A program made the position numbers and the translations under genes. Shown in pieces: positions 8,903 through 16,443 of a stretch of DNA of 64,000 nt; the first letter of the stretch is position 1, and every line of letters begins with the position of its first letter. This stretch comes from Mesorhizobium denitrificans. GTDB lineage: Bacteria > Pseudomonadota > Alphaproteobacteria > Rhizobiales > Rhizobiaceae. Below the pieces are notes generated by a model. It saw only the letters and a list, made by a program, of their open reading frames with translations. It did no database searches and was not told the DNA's origin. The DNA lies in assembly GCF_003403035.1 (NCBI RefSeq), contig NZ_QURN01000017.1, forward strand, positions 1-64,000, given 5' to 3'.

Positions 8903-9238
8903 TCAGGACGTAGTCTCACGCCGCTGGGAAGACTTTAGGCCACGTCGCCGAGGTTCGACGTCGTCCCATTTGTCTTCAAGTAGTTCGGAGGCCTCGATTC
9001 CAAACTCCTTCGCCATTCGATTCAACATCGACAAACGAACGTCTCGTCGGCCATGCAAAACCTGAGACATATAACCTTCGGTTACCTTGAGACGTTCCGC
9101 CATATCCTTGCTAAGCAGACCATTCAGATCACGAATTCGGATGAGAGCCTTGCTTAAACGCTTGTGCAGCCTCTCGTCGTCATCCCAATCTGGCGCGACA
9201 TTTGCCTTGGACTTATCGTCATTCAGATGACGCGGCAT
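8903..9238 (-). CDS. Xre/Cro-type HTH regulator (TrbR-like position)
   Basis: A 111-residue protein with a central helix-turn-helix (LLSKDMAERLKVTEGYMSQV followed by LHGRRDVRLSMLNRMAKEFG, about residues 40-80) and charged ends. It is convergent with rcgR and divergent from the ParB-like gene. In RcgA/RcgR-type rhizobial plasmids an HTH repressor called TrbR controls conjugation, and this gene is in the right place to be its counterpart, but I cannot prove orthology. It is the leading candidate reader of the 16-bp motif found near the relaxase and virB8. A short inverted repeat (ATGAC-N7-GTCAT, 9268-9284) lies upstream of its start. Confidence 0.65.
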   Translation of the reverse strand: MPRHLNDDKSKANVAPDWDDDERLHKRLSKALIRIRDLNGLLSKDMAERLKVTEGYMSQVLHGRRDVRLSMLNRMAKEFGIEASELLEDKWDDVEPRRRGLKSSQRRETTS

Positions 9239-9527
9239 TCAATTCACCCCTTATGTCCCGCTTCTTTATGACTCGGTCTGTCATTCGATGTAAGTCCTCC
9301 GAAAGCAGATTCCTAAGTTGGAACCGGGGCTGTCCGGTCGATTGGAGGCCAACCATCGGCGCATTTCTCCCAACAAGCCAGGATCAGGAACAGACGCTTC
9401 AAGGGAAAACGCCCATGCGCGGACCCTTGAGGCGGCGGCGCGAAAAGAGGGAGAGGGAGGAGGGGGCTTTCGTGGCTGGTTTTGCGGTTGGAGAGAGGCT
9501 CTGGCCGGCCGGCCACGGAGAAACGAT
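9239..9527. promoter_or_regulatory. Divergent promoter and purine-rich leader of the ParB-like gene
   Basis: The first part holds the putative operator of the Xre gene. The second part (about 9440-9520) is strongly purine-rich (GAAAAGAGGGAGAGGG and so on), then GGTTGGAGAGAGG at 9486-9498, a GGCCGGCCGGCC palindrome and a GGAG ribosome binding site before the ATG at 9528. The same order of purine tract and GGTTNNGAGAG word recurs upstream of the genes at 19210, 28674 and 37413. Confidence 0.55.
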
Positions 9528-11663
9528 ATGGCAAAGGCCATTCAGAAGATCACTCTCAACCCGGCAGAGAACATTCCCTTCGACAAGATCGCGTTGTCGC
9601 AGAAAAATGTGCGTCGCATCAAAAACGGCGTCACCATCGAGGAACTGGCCGAGGACATTGCCCATCGTGGGCTGGTGCAAAGCCTCAACGTTCGACCCAT
9701 TCGTGATGCCGATGGAAACGAGACCGGCCGCTTCGACGCACCCGCCGGCGGTCGCCGCTACACGGCTCTGGAACTGCTTGTCAAGCAGAAGCGGATGGTC
9801 AAGACGGCGCCGACGCCGTGCATTGTCAACCGCACTGAGACGACCTCGGCCGAGGAGGATTCTCTTGCTGAAAACACCCAGCGCGAAAATCTTCACCCAC
9901 TCGACCAGTTTCGCGCCTTCAAGACCCTAAGCGACCAGGGCCTCGACAGTGCCGAGATTGCGGCGCGCTTCTTCGTGACGCCCGTCGTCGTAAAGCAGCG
10001 TCTGAAGCTCGCTGCCGTATCGCCGAAGCTCCTCGAACTCTATGAGCAAAGCGAGATCAAGCTCGACCAGCTCGAAGCCTTCGCGGTCTGCGACGATCAT
10101 GCGCGTCAGGAACAGGTCTGGGATACGATCTCCAGATCCTACAACCAGGAAGGCTACTATATCCGTCGCCTTCTCACCGAAACGGCGGTACGCGCCACCG
10201 ATCGCCGCGCCGTCTATGTCGGCGTCGAAGCATATGAGGCCGCCGGCGGCATCGTCATGCGCGATCTGTTCGAACAGGATCAGGGGGGCTGGCTCCAGGA
10301 TCCCGCGCTACTGGAACAACTCGTCTTCGAAAAGCTCAAGACCGATGCCGAGAAACTGAAGGCCGATGAAGGCTGGAAGTGGGTCGATGCGGCAATCGAT
10401 TTCTCCTACGGCCATGTTTCCGGCCTGCGCCGCTTTTACGGCAAACAGCCGGAGCTATCGGACGAAGAACGCGCACGCCATAACACGTTGAAGGCGGAAT
10501 ACGACAAGCTCGACGCCGAATATGCCGAAGCTGAAGACTATTCCGAAGAGACGGAGGATCGTCTCACCGAAATCGGCAACGAGCTCGATGAGATCAATGA
10601 CCGTCCTTACATCCTCGATCCGGGAGAGATCGCGCGCGGCGGCGTCTTCATCTCGCTCGGTGCCGACGGCAATCTCAAAATCGAACGCGGCTTCGTCAAG
10701 CCCGAGGACGAGCCCGCCGACGAAATCGAGAACGACCAAATGGACGATGACGATCTCGATGCGGACGATTCCGTGTCGGACGATGGCGGCATTTCGATCA
10801 ATGGCAAGAACCTTGCCGTCGAGCAGGAGGAAGAGGACGACAAGCTTCGTCCACTTCCCGATCGCCTGATCGAGGACCTGACGGCAACCCGCACCGTCGC
10901 TCTTCGCAACGCGCTCGCCAACGATCCGGCCATGGCCTACATCGCCGGCCTGCACGCGCTCGTGCTTCAGACGTTCTTCCGCTATAGCAAGGATTCCTGT
11001 CTGGAGATCACGGTGCAGTCCGCCACGTTTGGCCAGACATATGGGCTGGGCGATACGCCCTGGGCGAAGGAGATCGATCAGCGGCATGAGGCGTGGGGTC
11101 AGGATTTGCCCCAGAACCCAGGCGACTTGTGGGACTTTCTGCTAGCGCTCGACGATGCCAGCCGGCAGGCATTGTTCGCACACTGCGTCTCGCTCTCGCT
11201 CAACGCGGTTGTCCAGCAGTTCAGGCGCCGCACTGACGAGATCGCTCATGCAGACCAGCTTGCGCATTCGATCGGTTTTGACATGGCCGATGCAGGATGG
11301 ACACCGACGGTCGACGCCTATCTCGGCAGGGTCACCAAAGCCCACATCCTCAAGGCTGTGCGCGAAGCCAGAGGTGATGACGCAGCCCGGCTGATTGACC
11401 ATCTGAAGAAGCCGGACATGGCTCGCGAAGCCGCCCGTCTGCTCGAAGACAGCGGTTGGCTTCCCGAACAGCTTCGGTCGACCTGGGACCGCGCAGCCAC
11501 CGATGACGGCGTCGATCAGGACAACGGTGATATCGCCACGGACTCCGCCGATGATGGCGAGGTCGAACTTCCCGCATTCCTTGCAGACGGTGCGGAAAGC
11601 GAAGACCAGGCGTCAGACGAGGCTGACATCGAAAAGCGCCGTCATCTCGACGCTGCCGAGTGA
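9528..11663 (+). CDS. ParB N-terminal domain protein (plasmid ParB-like)
   Basis: A 711-residue protein, much longer than partition ParB (about 300). The ParB/Srx core is at about residues 14-120: VRRIKNGVTIEELAEDIA, GLVQSLNVRP, GGRRYTALELL and SLAENTQRENLHPLDQFRAF (the ENxxRxxLxPxE/D signature), followed by a KorB-like HTH (SAEIAARFFVTPVVVKQRLKL). The remainder is unique, with a coiled-coil and very acidic region at about 310-440 and a helical C-terminus. The ATG at 9528 has a good GGAG site and begins the family similarity; the longer open frame upstream is leader. No parA is adjacent, so a role as regulator or DNA-clamp rather than partition protein is possible. Confidence 0.85.
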   Translation: MAKAIQKITLNPAENIPFDKIALSQKNVRRIKNGVTIEELAEDIAHRGLVQSLNVRPIRDADGNETGRFDAPAGGRRYTALELLVKQKRMVKTAPTPCIVNRTETTSAEEDSLAENTQRENLHPLDQFRAFKTLSDQGLDSAEIAARFFVTPVVVKQRLKLAAVSPKLLELYEQSEIKLDQLEAFAVCDDHARQEQVWDTISRSYNQEGYYIRRLLTETAVRATDRRAVYVGVEAYEAAGGIVMRDLFEQDQGGWLQDPALLEQLVFEKLKTDAEKLKADEGWKWVDAAIDFSYGHVSGLRRFYGKQPELSDEERARHNTLKAEYDKLDAEYAEAEDYSEETEDRLTEIGNELDEINDRPYILDPGEIARGGVFISLGADGNLKIERGFVKPEDEPADEIENDQMDDDDLDADDSVSDDGGISINGKNLAVEQEEEDDKLRPLPDRLIEDLTATRTVALRNALANDPAMAYIAGLHALVLQTFFRYSKDSCLEITVQSATFGQTYGLGDTPWAKEIDQRHEAWGQDLPQNPGDLWDFLLALDDASRQALFAHCVSLSLNAVVQQFRRRTDEIAHADQLAHSIGFDMADAGWTPTVDAYLGRVTKAHILKAVREARGDDAARLIDHLKKPDMAREAARLLEDSGWLPEQLRSTWDRAATDDGVDQDNGDIATDSADDGEVELPAFLADGAESEDQASDEADIEKRRHLDAAE

Positions 11664-11686
11664 TCAATCGCCCTTAGTCCAACCCG

Positions 11687-11714
11687 TGGCCCGGCCTCGC
11701 GCCGGGCCATTTTT
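11687..11714 (+). terminator. Rho-independent terminator after the ParB-like gene
   Basis: TGGCCCGGC at 11687-11695 pairs with GCCGGGCCA at 11701-11709 around a 5-base loop and is followed by TTTTTATTT. The next gene starts 25 bases downstream. Confidence 0.75.
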
Positions 11715-11733
11715 ATTTCCGGAGTCCCGATAA

Positions 11734-12204
11734 ATGACCGCTTCCCATATCTTCGACACCCCGCTCGGCTCGCTCGTCTCCTACACCGACCACCAGCCAA
11801 GACCACCCGCCCGGTTCACGAAAAAGCTCGCGGCGTGGAAGTCACGCAACGGCGTCGGACGTCTCATTCGCAAGGATCCAGCCCGCGAGCGTCCGACCTA
11901 CACCAGCCCGCCATCATTCACATTGCACGAAGGCGATTTCGAAGAGAATGGCGTGATCATTGTCACGATCATGAGAACCTACAACATCGACACCGACTTG
12001 ACGTTCAAGGTGATAGAACGGCCGAAGGTCGGTCAGGTCCGGGTGGTCCAGAAGGTCGGCCACAATGTCGAATCGCTGCACCTGGCGCACAGCCGCGAAG
12101 CTGCCGAGCTCTGGCTCGCAAAGACCGGTCACAGCCGATCTCACCTCGATGAAGTGACCGCCGATGAGATCAGCGCGGACGTGATCGAGGGCAGGGCGGC
12201 CTGA
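11734..12204 (+). CDS. Hypothetical protein
   Basis: A 156-residue protein with no recognised domain. The N-terminal third is basic and Pro-rich; the middle (about 65-110) has alternating beta-like segments (GVIIVTIMRTYNIDTDLTFKV, then GQVRVVQKVG). It starts 7 bases after a GGAG site that lies directly downstream of a terminator hairpin, so it may be separately transcribed or controlled by read-through. The compact coding frame, ribosome site and placement argue that it is a real gene. Confidence 0.65.
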   Translation: MTASHIFDTPLGSLVSYTDHQPRPPARFTKKLAAWKSRNGVGRLIRKDPARERPTYTSPPSFTLHEGDFEENGVIIVTIMRTYNIDTDLTFKVIERPKVGQVRVVQKVGHNVESLHLAHSREAAELWLAKTGHSRSHLDEVTADEISADVIEGRAA

Positions 12205-12265
12205 CGGCTAACGCTCAAGCAGACCAAAGATCGGCAGCGACGACCTGTCTCCCATAACCTCTTCA

Positions 12266-12306
12266 GGCGATCAGCCCGGCTTCGACAGAAGACCGGGCTG
12301 ATCGCC
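12266..12306 (+). terminator. 14-bp stem-loop upstream of the 12326 gene
   Basis: GGCGATCAGCCCGG (12266-12279) and CCGGGCTGATCGCC (12293-12306) are perfect complements around a 13-base loop. There is only a short T-run, so it could be a terminator, an attenuator or an mRNA stabiliser. An AAGGAG site and the next ATG follow within 20 bases. Confidence 0.65.
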
Positions 12307-12325
12307 GTTTCAAGGAGCATACGCA

Positions 12326-12802
12326 ATGTTTCAATGGACAAAATCCTGCTCATACAATGACGAGCAGAAGCGACGCTTTCATTCCACTGCCCGGTCCCGG
12401 CTCAAGAAGCTCGCGGCCGAACTCGATCTTCCTGCCGGAACGCATGAAATTCGTTCGAACAAAGCTGGGGTAGCCGTCAGCGGTGAAATCTCGCTCCACC
12501 ATGACCGGTTCTATCTCCAGGTCAGCCAGTTCGGATTGACCTCGGGGCACGGCATCCTGATCCGCACCTGCAAAGGTCGCAAGGATTATACCGGTGGTGC
12601 GAACCACTTCGTCGGGCTTCGGTTGCTGGACGATATTCCAGCACTCGCCGCTGCCGTGCGTGCGATCACCGGCGTCGGCCCGACGGGATCGAATTCCAAA
12701 GACGACCAGGCCTCCCGTCACCAGGCCGAAGCCGTCTCCGCCGCGGGTACTCGATCACCCCGGCACCATTCTGCAACCGCAAATCTGGAAGGACGGCCAT
12801 GA
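12326..12802 (+). CDS. Hypothetical protein
   Basis: A 158-residue protein. The first 110 residues look folded: a basic N-terminus (DEQKRRFHSTARSRLKKLA), then beta-rich segments (GVAVSGEISLHHDRFYLQVS, GHGILIRTCKGRKDYTGGAN). The last 40 residues are polar and probably disordered. It has a clear AAGGAG site and overlaps the start of the downstream ATPase gene by 4 bases, so the two are translationally coupled. No family recognised. Confidence 0.65.
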   Translation: MFQWTKSCSYNDEQKRRFHSTARSRLKKLAAELDLPAGTHEIRSNKAGVAVSGEISLHHDRFYLQVSQFGLTSGHGILIRTCKGRKDYTGGANHFVGLRLLDDIPALAAAVRAITGVGPTGSNSKDDQASRHQAEAVSAAGTRSPRHHSATANLEGRP

Positions 12803-14088
12803 CGTTCGGCACCATGGTTACCGACCAGGAACTTTCACGTATGGCGCCAATCGAGCAGGAGCTGGCCAGGGCTTTCGCCGCCGAACTCGGCCACGCCAGC
12901 CCGGCTGAAATGCCTGTCTCCGCCAACGGTGCGGAGGCAGGCATCGATCTTGGTCTTTCCGACCTCGGCGGCATGATCCGCCTCGACCTGGAAAAGCTGC
13001 TCGACGGCCGCCTTCTCGTCCAGGGGACGTCCGGCGCAGGCAAGAGCTGGACGCTTCGGCGTATCCTCGAACAGACCCATGGTCTGGTCCAGCAGATCGT
13101 CATCGACCCCGAAGGCGAGTTCGTATCGCTGGCGCAGCATTACGATTATCCCATCCTCGACGGCTCCCGGCTGGATTCGGCCGCACTTGCGATTGCCGCC
13201 GCGCGCGCACGCGAACACCGATTGTCGGCGTTGCTCGACCTGTCCCAGATAGATCGCGAAGCCCAGATGCAGGCGGTCACCGCTTTTGTCGGCGCGTTGA
13301 TCGCGGTCCCGCGCGAGCACTGGCATCCGGTGTTTGTCGCCATCGACGAGGCCCACATCTTCGCCCCGTTCGGCGGCGCTGGTCTCGCCGCCACCTCTGT
13401 GCGGCAAGCGGCCACGCAGACAATCACCGATCTGATGAGCCGCGGGCGCAAGCGTGGCCTCGCCGGTATCCTCGCGACGCAGCGCATCGCACGACTGGCG
13501 AAATCGGTATCTTCGGAAGCACTGAACTTCCTGATCGGCCTTAACACGCTGGACATCGATATTCGCCGTGCCGCCGAAACGATCGGCTGGGATGCGAGCA
13601 AGGCCTTTGATCGCCTGCCGATCCTTCAGCCAGGTGATTTCGTGGCGTCAGGGCCAGCTTTTTCCCGCGCGCCGGCGACGTTACGAATTGGCCCTGTCGA
13701 AACCCGCCATATCGGCGCCCGTCCGGACATCGTTGCACCTGCCTCGATCAGCGCGAAAGATGCCGCGGGCCTTCTCAACCTTGAAGACCTTCATGCCTCA
13801 TCCCAGGCGGACAGCGAGATCCGATCCGAAACCAGCCTTCCTGTCGGTATCAAGACAGTACGGGCTCTCATTCGTGAACCGGCGTTCGCCGATGCCGGAC
13901 GCATCTGGGAAGTGCTCGCGCCCCTTGCGCCGCAAGGCGCCACTGTCGCCGATCTCGCCGACTATCTTTCAATCGACGCAGCACGCGTGGCCTCCGCGCT
14001 TGCCCTGCTCGACACTTACGGTGCCGTCGACATCGACGATGTCGGCGATGAGCGCGCCGTTCGCATTGCGAAGGGAATGATATCATGA
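12799..14088 (+). CDS. HerA/FtsK-like ATP-binding protein (DUF87 type)
   Basis: A 429-residue P-loop ATPase. Walker A is GTSGAGKS (about 76-83), followed by QQIVIDPEGEFVSLA, a typical HerA/DUF87 strand. Walker B is VFVAIDEAHIFAP (about 178-190), and LMSRGRKRGLAGILATQRIARL supplies the sensor and arginine-finger region. These are hallmarks of hexameric DNA-pumping ATPases related to HerA, VirB4 and TraG. No transmembrane helix is seen, so it is probably a cytoplasmic DNA translocase or remodeller rather than a secretion ATPase. It overlaps its neighbours by 4 bases on both sides; the downstream gene encodes a probable DNA-binding protein. Confidence 0.82.
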   Translation: MTFGTMVTDQELSRMAPIEQELARAFAAELGHASPAEMPVSANGAEAGIDLGLSDLGGMIRLDLEKLLDGRLLVQGTSGAGKSWTLRRILEQTHGLVQQIVIDPEGEFVSLAQHYDYPILDGSRLDSAALAIAAARAREHRLSALLDLSQIDREAQMQAVTAFVGALIAVPREHWHPVFVAIDEAHIFAPFGGAGLAATSVRQAATQTITDLMSRGRKRGLAGILATQRIARLAKSVSSEALNFLIGLNTLDIDIRRAAETIGWDASKAFDRLPILQPGDFVASGPAFSRAPATLRIGPVETRHIGARPDIVAPASISAKDAAGLLNLEDLHASSQADSEIRSETSLPVGIKTVRALIREPAFADAGRIWEVLAPLAPQGATVADLADYLSIDAARVASALALLDTYGAVDIDDVGDERAVRIAKGMIS

Positions 14089-14918
14089 GCCTGACCGCCG
14101 TTTCCTTCAGCAAACCGCGTCGCCGTGAGCCACGGCTTTCCGCTCCATATGTTCCCGGAAAGCACGACAAGCGTTTCTGGACCGACGCCGAACGCGAGAT
14201 CGTGCGGCGATATTTTCCCGACGGCGGGGCAGGCGCCTGCCTTGCCCGCCTTCCAGAACATCGCAGCACCGCCGGCGTCTACGGCCAGGCGAAAAAGCTC
14301 GGCGTCAAGACGAATGGCTCGCCTGCCACGCGAAAACGCCACCAAGCCAGTCCCGAACTCGACCAGCAGATTCGGGAAGGATGGCAGGCGATGGATGCTG
14401 GACGCAAAGGCGCTGTGGCCGATCTGGCGCTGCGTCTCAAGGTTCCCCGCTGGTGGTTGACGAAGCGGCTGACAACCCTCGGCCTGACCATCCGCCACAA
14501 GAAGGAACCGCCGTGGACCGCTGCGGAGGACATGCTGATGCGCAAGGTTCCTCTCCACCTGCCCGATAAGGCCGCCGCAATCTTCAGCGAACACGGGTTC
14601 AAACGTTCGCCGACCGCGATCATGGTTCGAGCAAGACGCCTCGAGCTTTCACGGCGGGCAACCCGCCCGGAGCTCTCGGCGAGAAGGGCGGCTGCGATCC
14701 TTGGAGTCGACGCCAAATTCGTCACTGCACGCATCCTCTGCGGCGAGCTTACCGCCACAAAACGTGAGGACAGGCGTCTTTCTCAACAGGGCGGCAGTTC
14801 ATGGGATATCAAGCCTGCCCATCTGCGCAGATGGATCATCGACAACATCGACGTCGTCGACCTGCGCAAGGTCGACAAGATCCCGTTTGTCTCTTTGATC
14901 GCGGGAGAGCCGTCATGA
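14085..14918 (+). CDS. DNA-binding-like protein with two SANT/Myb-like repeats
   Basis: A 277-residue basic protein. Two segments resemble Myb/SANT helices: FWTDAEREIVRRYFPDGGAG (about residues 31-50) and PWTAAEDMLMRKVPLHLPDK (about 144-163), each followed about 25 residues later by RSPTAIMVRARRLEL-type or STAGVYGQAKKLGV helices. A third HTH-like stretch (LSARRAAAILGVDAKFVTAR) is in the C-terminal part. It overlaps the HerA-like ATPase gene by 4 bases, so it may load or guide that ATPase on DNA. The repeat assignment is pattern recognition, not a database hit. Confidence 0.6.
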   Translation: MSLTAVSFSKPRRREPRLSAPYVPGKHDKRFWTDAEREIVRRYFPDGGAGACLARLPEHRSTAGVYGQAKKLGVKTNGSPATRKRHQASPELDQQIREGWQAMDAGRKGAVADLALRLKVPRWWLTKRLTTLGLTIRHKKEPPWTAAEDMLMRKVPLHLPDKAAAIFSEHGFKRSPTAIMVRARRLELSRRATRPELSARRAAAILGVDAKFVTARILCGELTATKREDRRLSQQGGSSWDIKPAHLRRWIIDNIDVVDLRKVDKIPFVSLIAGEPS

Positions 14919-15124
14919 GATACGCGATCAAGGTCCGCGAGAAGGGCCGCAAGAAATGGCAGTTCCTCACCTCCAGGGGCGGTCTCACGAACCTTCGTGT
15001 TCATGCCGCACGCTGGTCGACCCGTGAACCTTGCGACAAGCTTATTACCGACAACGCTGCCGAAAACCCCGAATGGGATTTCAAAGTCGTCGACATGGAA
15101 TCGGGCGGCACGCCAACGCGCTGA
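14915..15124 (+). CDS. Hypothetical small protein
   Basis: 69 residues, starting at an ATG that overlaps the previous stop (ATGA). It begins with a beta-like basic segment (MRYAIKVREKGRKKWQFLT) and contains NPEWDFKVVDMESGGT. No recognised family. Translational coupling to the HTH-like gene supports it. Confidence 0.6.
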   Translation: MRYAIKVREKGRKKWQFLTSRGGLTNLRVHAARWSTREPCDKLITDNAAENPEWDFKVVDMESGGTPTR

Positions 15125-15252
15125 AGCCTGCCACAGCGACCCACAATAAACGCCGGCCCCATCATTCAATGGCCCACGCTTCACGGAGGAACCGAGATCG
15201 AAACAGCTCGATCCGGTCCTCATGCGATCAACATTTCGAACAGGAGCATCCG

Positions 15253-15453
15253 ATGACCCACTACACCACGTACAGGATCTCGGCCGAAGAGCGCGACACG
15301 ATCCTCGCCGCGTTGCGCGTCTACCAGCAGGTTTACGATCAGACGGGCGGTGACCTCCCCGACGACATTCTTGCCATCGCCACCAATAGCGGCGCCCACG
15401 AGCCGATCGATCTGGAAAGCGTGGACACCCTCTGTGAAAGGATCAACGTCTGA
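15253..15453 (+). CDS. Hypothetical small protein
   Basis: 66 residues starting with MTHYTTYRISAEERDTIL after an AGGAG site. A short acidic, mostly helical protein with a pattern common to small rhizobial plasmid genes. The stop overlaps the next start (TGATG), indicating coupled translation. No family recognised. Confidence 0.6.
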   Translation: MTHYTTYRISAEERDTILAALRVYQQVYDQTGGDLPDDILAIATNSGAHEPIDLESVDTLCERINV

Positions 15454-15677
15454 TGATCGAGATCGTGATCTACCCTATGAAGAACACGCCGGATGGCGGA
15501 GCGACGCTCTGCGAACCTCCCGAGGATCCGGACTCATACGACGTCGTTGTCCACAGCGATGACGGCACCTCGTTGGCGGAAACGGAAGACCTCCCGAGCT
15601 ACGACGAGGCGATTGCCGCGGTAGACAGGTTCCTGCTGGAATTTCCCCGTGCCGACGTCAACTACGGCGATTTTTGA
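15453..15677 (+). CDS. Hypothetical small acidic protein
   Basis: 74 residues, very acidic (PPEDPDSYDVVVHSDDG), coupled to the preceding gene by a TGATG overlap. Its composition is compatible with a DNA-mimic or inhibitor-type protein, but nothing specific can be claimed. Confidence 0.55.
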   Translation: MIEIVIYPMKNTPDGGATLCEPPEDPDSYDVVVHSDDGTSLAETEDLPSYDEAIAAVDRFLLEFPRADVNYGDF

Positions 15678-15894
15678 TGTCCCTGTCCCATCGTCGATCC
15701 GGGAGGACGCGCCTCCTGCCTGGTCAGCGCTGTCGTAATCCCGAACCCTGATACATCGTTCTGATTGTCTGACCCGCCAGAGGAAAGGCGGGCGGTGGAG
15801 AGGGTGGTCTGGAGGAGCCAGAGAGAGGTTCCCCGATCTCGACCTCGTGACTTAGCCCACCAACCACGCACGCATCTCAACATTTTCCAACACC

Positions 15895-15921
15895 AGCCCG
15901 GCTACCCAGCCGGGCTTTTTG
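15895..15921 (+). terminator. Terminator-like hairpin upstream of the 15940 gene
   Basis: AGCCCGGCT (15895-15903) pairs with AGCCGGGCT (15908-15916) around ACCC and is followed by TTTTT. About 100 bases upstream (15780-15840) there is a purine-rich tract (GAGGAAAGGCGGGCGG, then GGAGAGGG) resembling the leaders of other genes in this block. Confidence 0.7.
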
Positions 15922-15939
15922 CTTTTCAAGGAAGCCATC

Positions 15940-16443
15940 ATGGAAAACGACCCATCATCCGGCACTCCGGAGGCCATCGTCTATGGCGAAGACGATCTGC
16001 CATTCCTGGAACTTCTCGCGATCCTCGGCATCGTCGAAGTGCGATACGATCTTAACGGCGAGGGCGATTCCGGCGATTGCACGCTCGAATATGTCTGTTA
16101 TCGGGACGGCCGTCAGGACGCTCGTCTGCCCTCTATCCCTATCGGTTTTTCGGACGCCGGCGAAATCCAGCTCCTCGACGAAGTCCTTGAGCGCACCGCC
16201 GCCGACCTGCCCGAAAGTGACTGGGTCAACAATGATGGCGGTTACGGCACCGTCAGCTTTTTCCCCGGCGCCATATGCAGCGAGGACCGTGTCGTCTGCG
16301 ACATGACCTATCGCGACGGGACCGACGACTATGATGAGGACGAGGAATTTGACGATCTCGAACCGCCCGAAGAAGACGAGGCGGGTGACGACGCAATCGT
16401 GGAGGTAACTTTCGCGGCCGCGCAGGAAGGAGCCGTCCAATGA
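15940..16443 (+). CDS. Hypothetical acidic protein
   Basis: 167 residues with a strongly acidic composition. There is a beta-rich middle (VEVRYDLNGEGDSGDCTLEY, GGYGTVSFFPGAI) and a C-terminal acidic run (DDYDEDEEFDDLEPPEEDEA). The ATG at 15940 has an AAGGAAG site and is preferred to the upstream GTG frame. It overlaps the PcfJ gene by 4 bases (ATGA), so the two are probably made together. The acidity would suit a partner that masks a basic or nucleic-acid-binding protein; this is inference. Confidence 0.65.
   Translation: MENDPSSGTPEAIVYGEDDLPFLELLAILGIVEVRYDLNGEGDSGDCTLEYVCYRDGRQDARLPSIPIGFSDAGEIQLLDEVLERTAADLPESDWVNNDGGYGTVSFFPGAICSEDRVVCDMTYRDGTDDYDEDEEFDDLEPPEEDEAGDDAIVEVTFAAAQEGAVQ

Noticed and set aside
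9528-11663. Calling the ParB-like protein the plasmid partition protein
   Set aside because: It is more than twice the usual length and has no adjacent parA; the small ParA-like gene is 31 kb away beside the relaxase.
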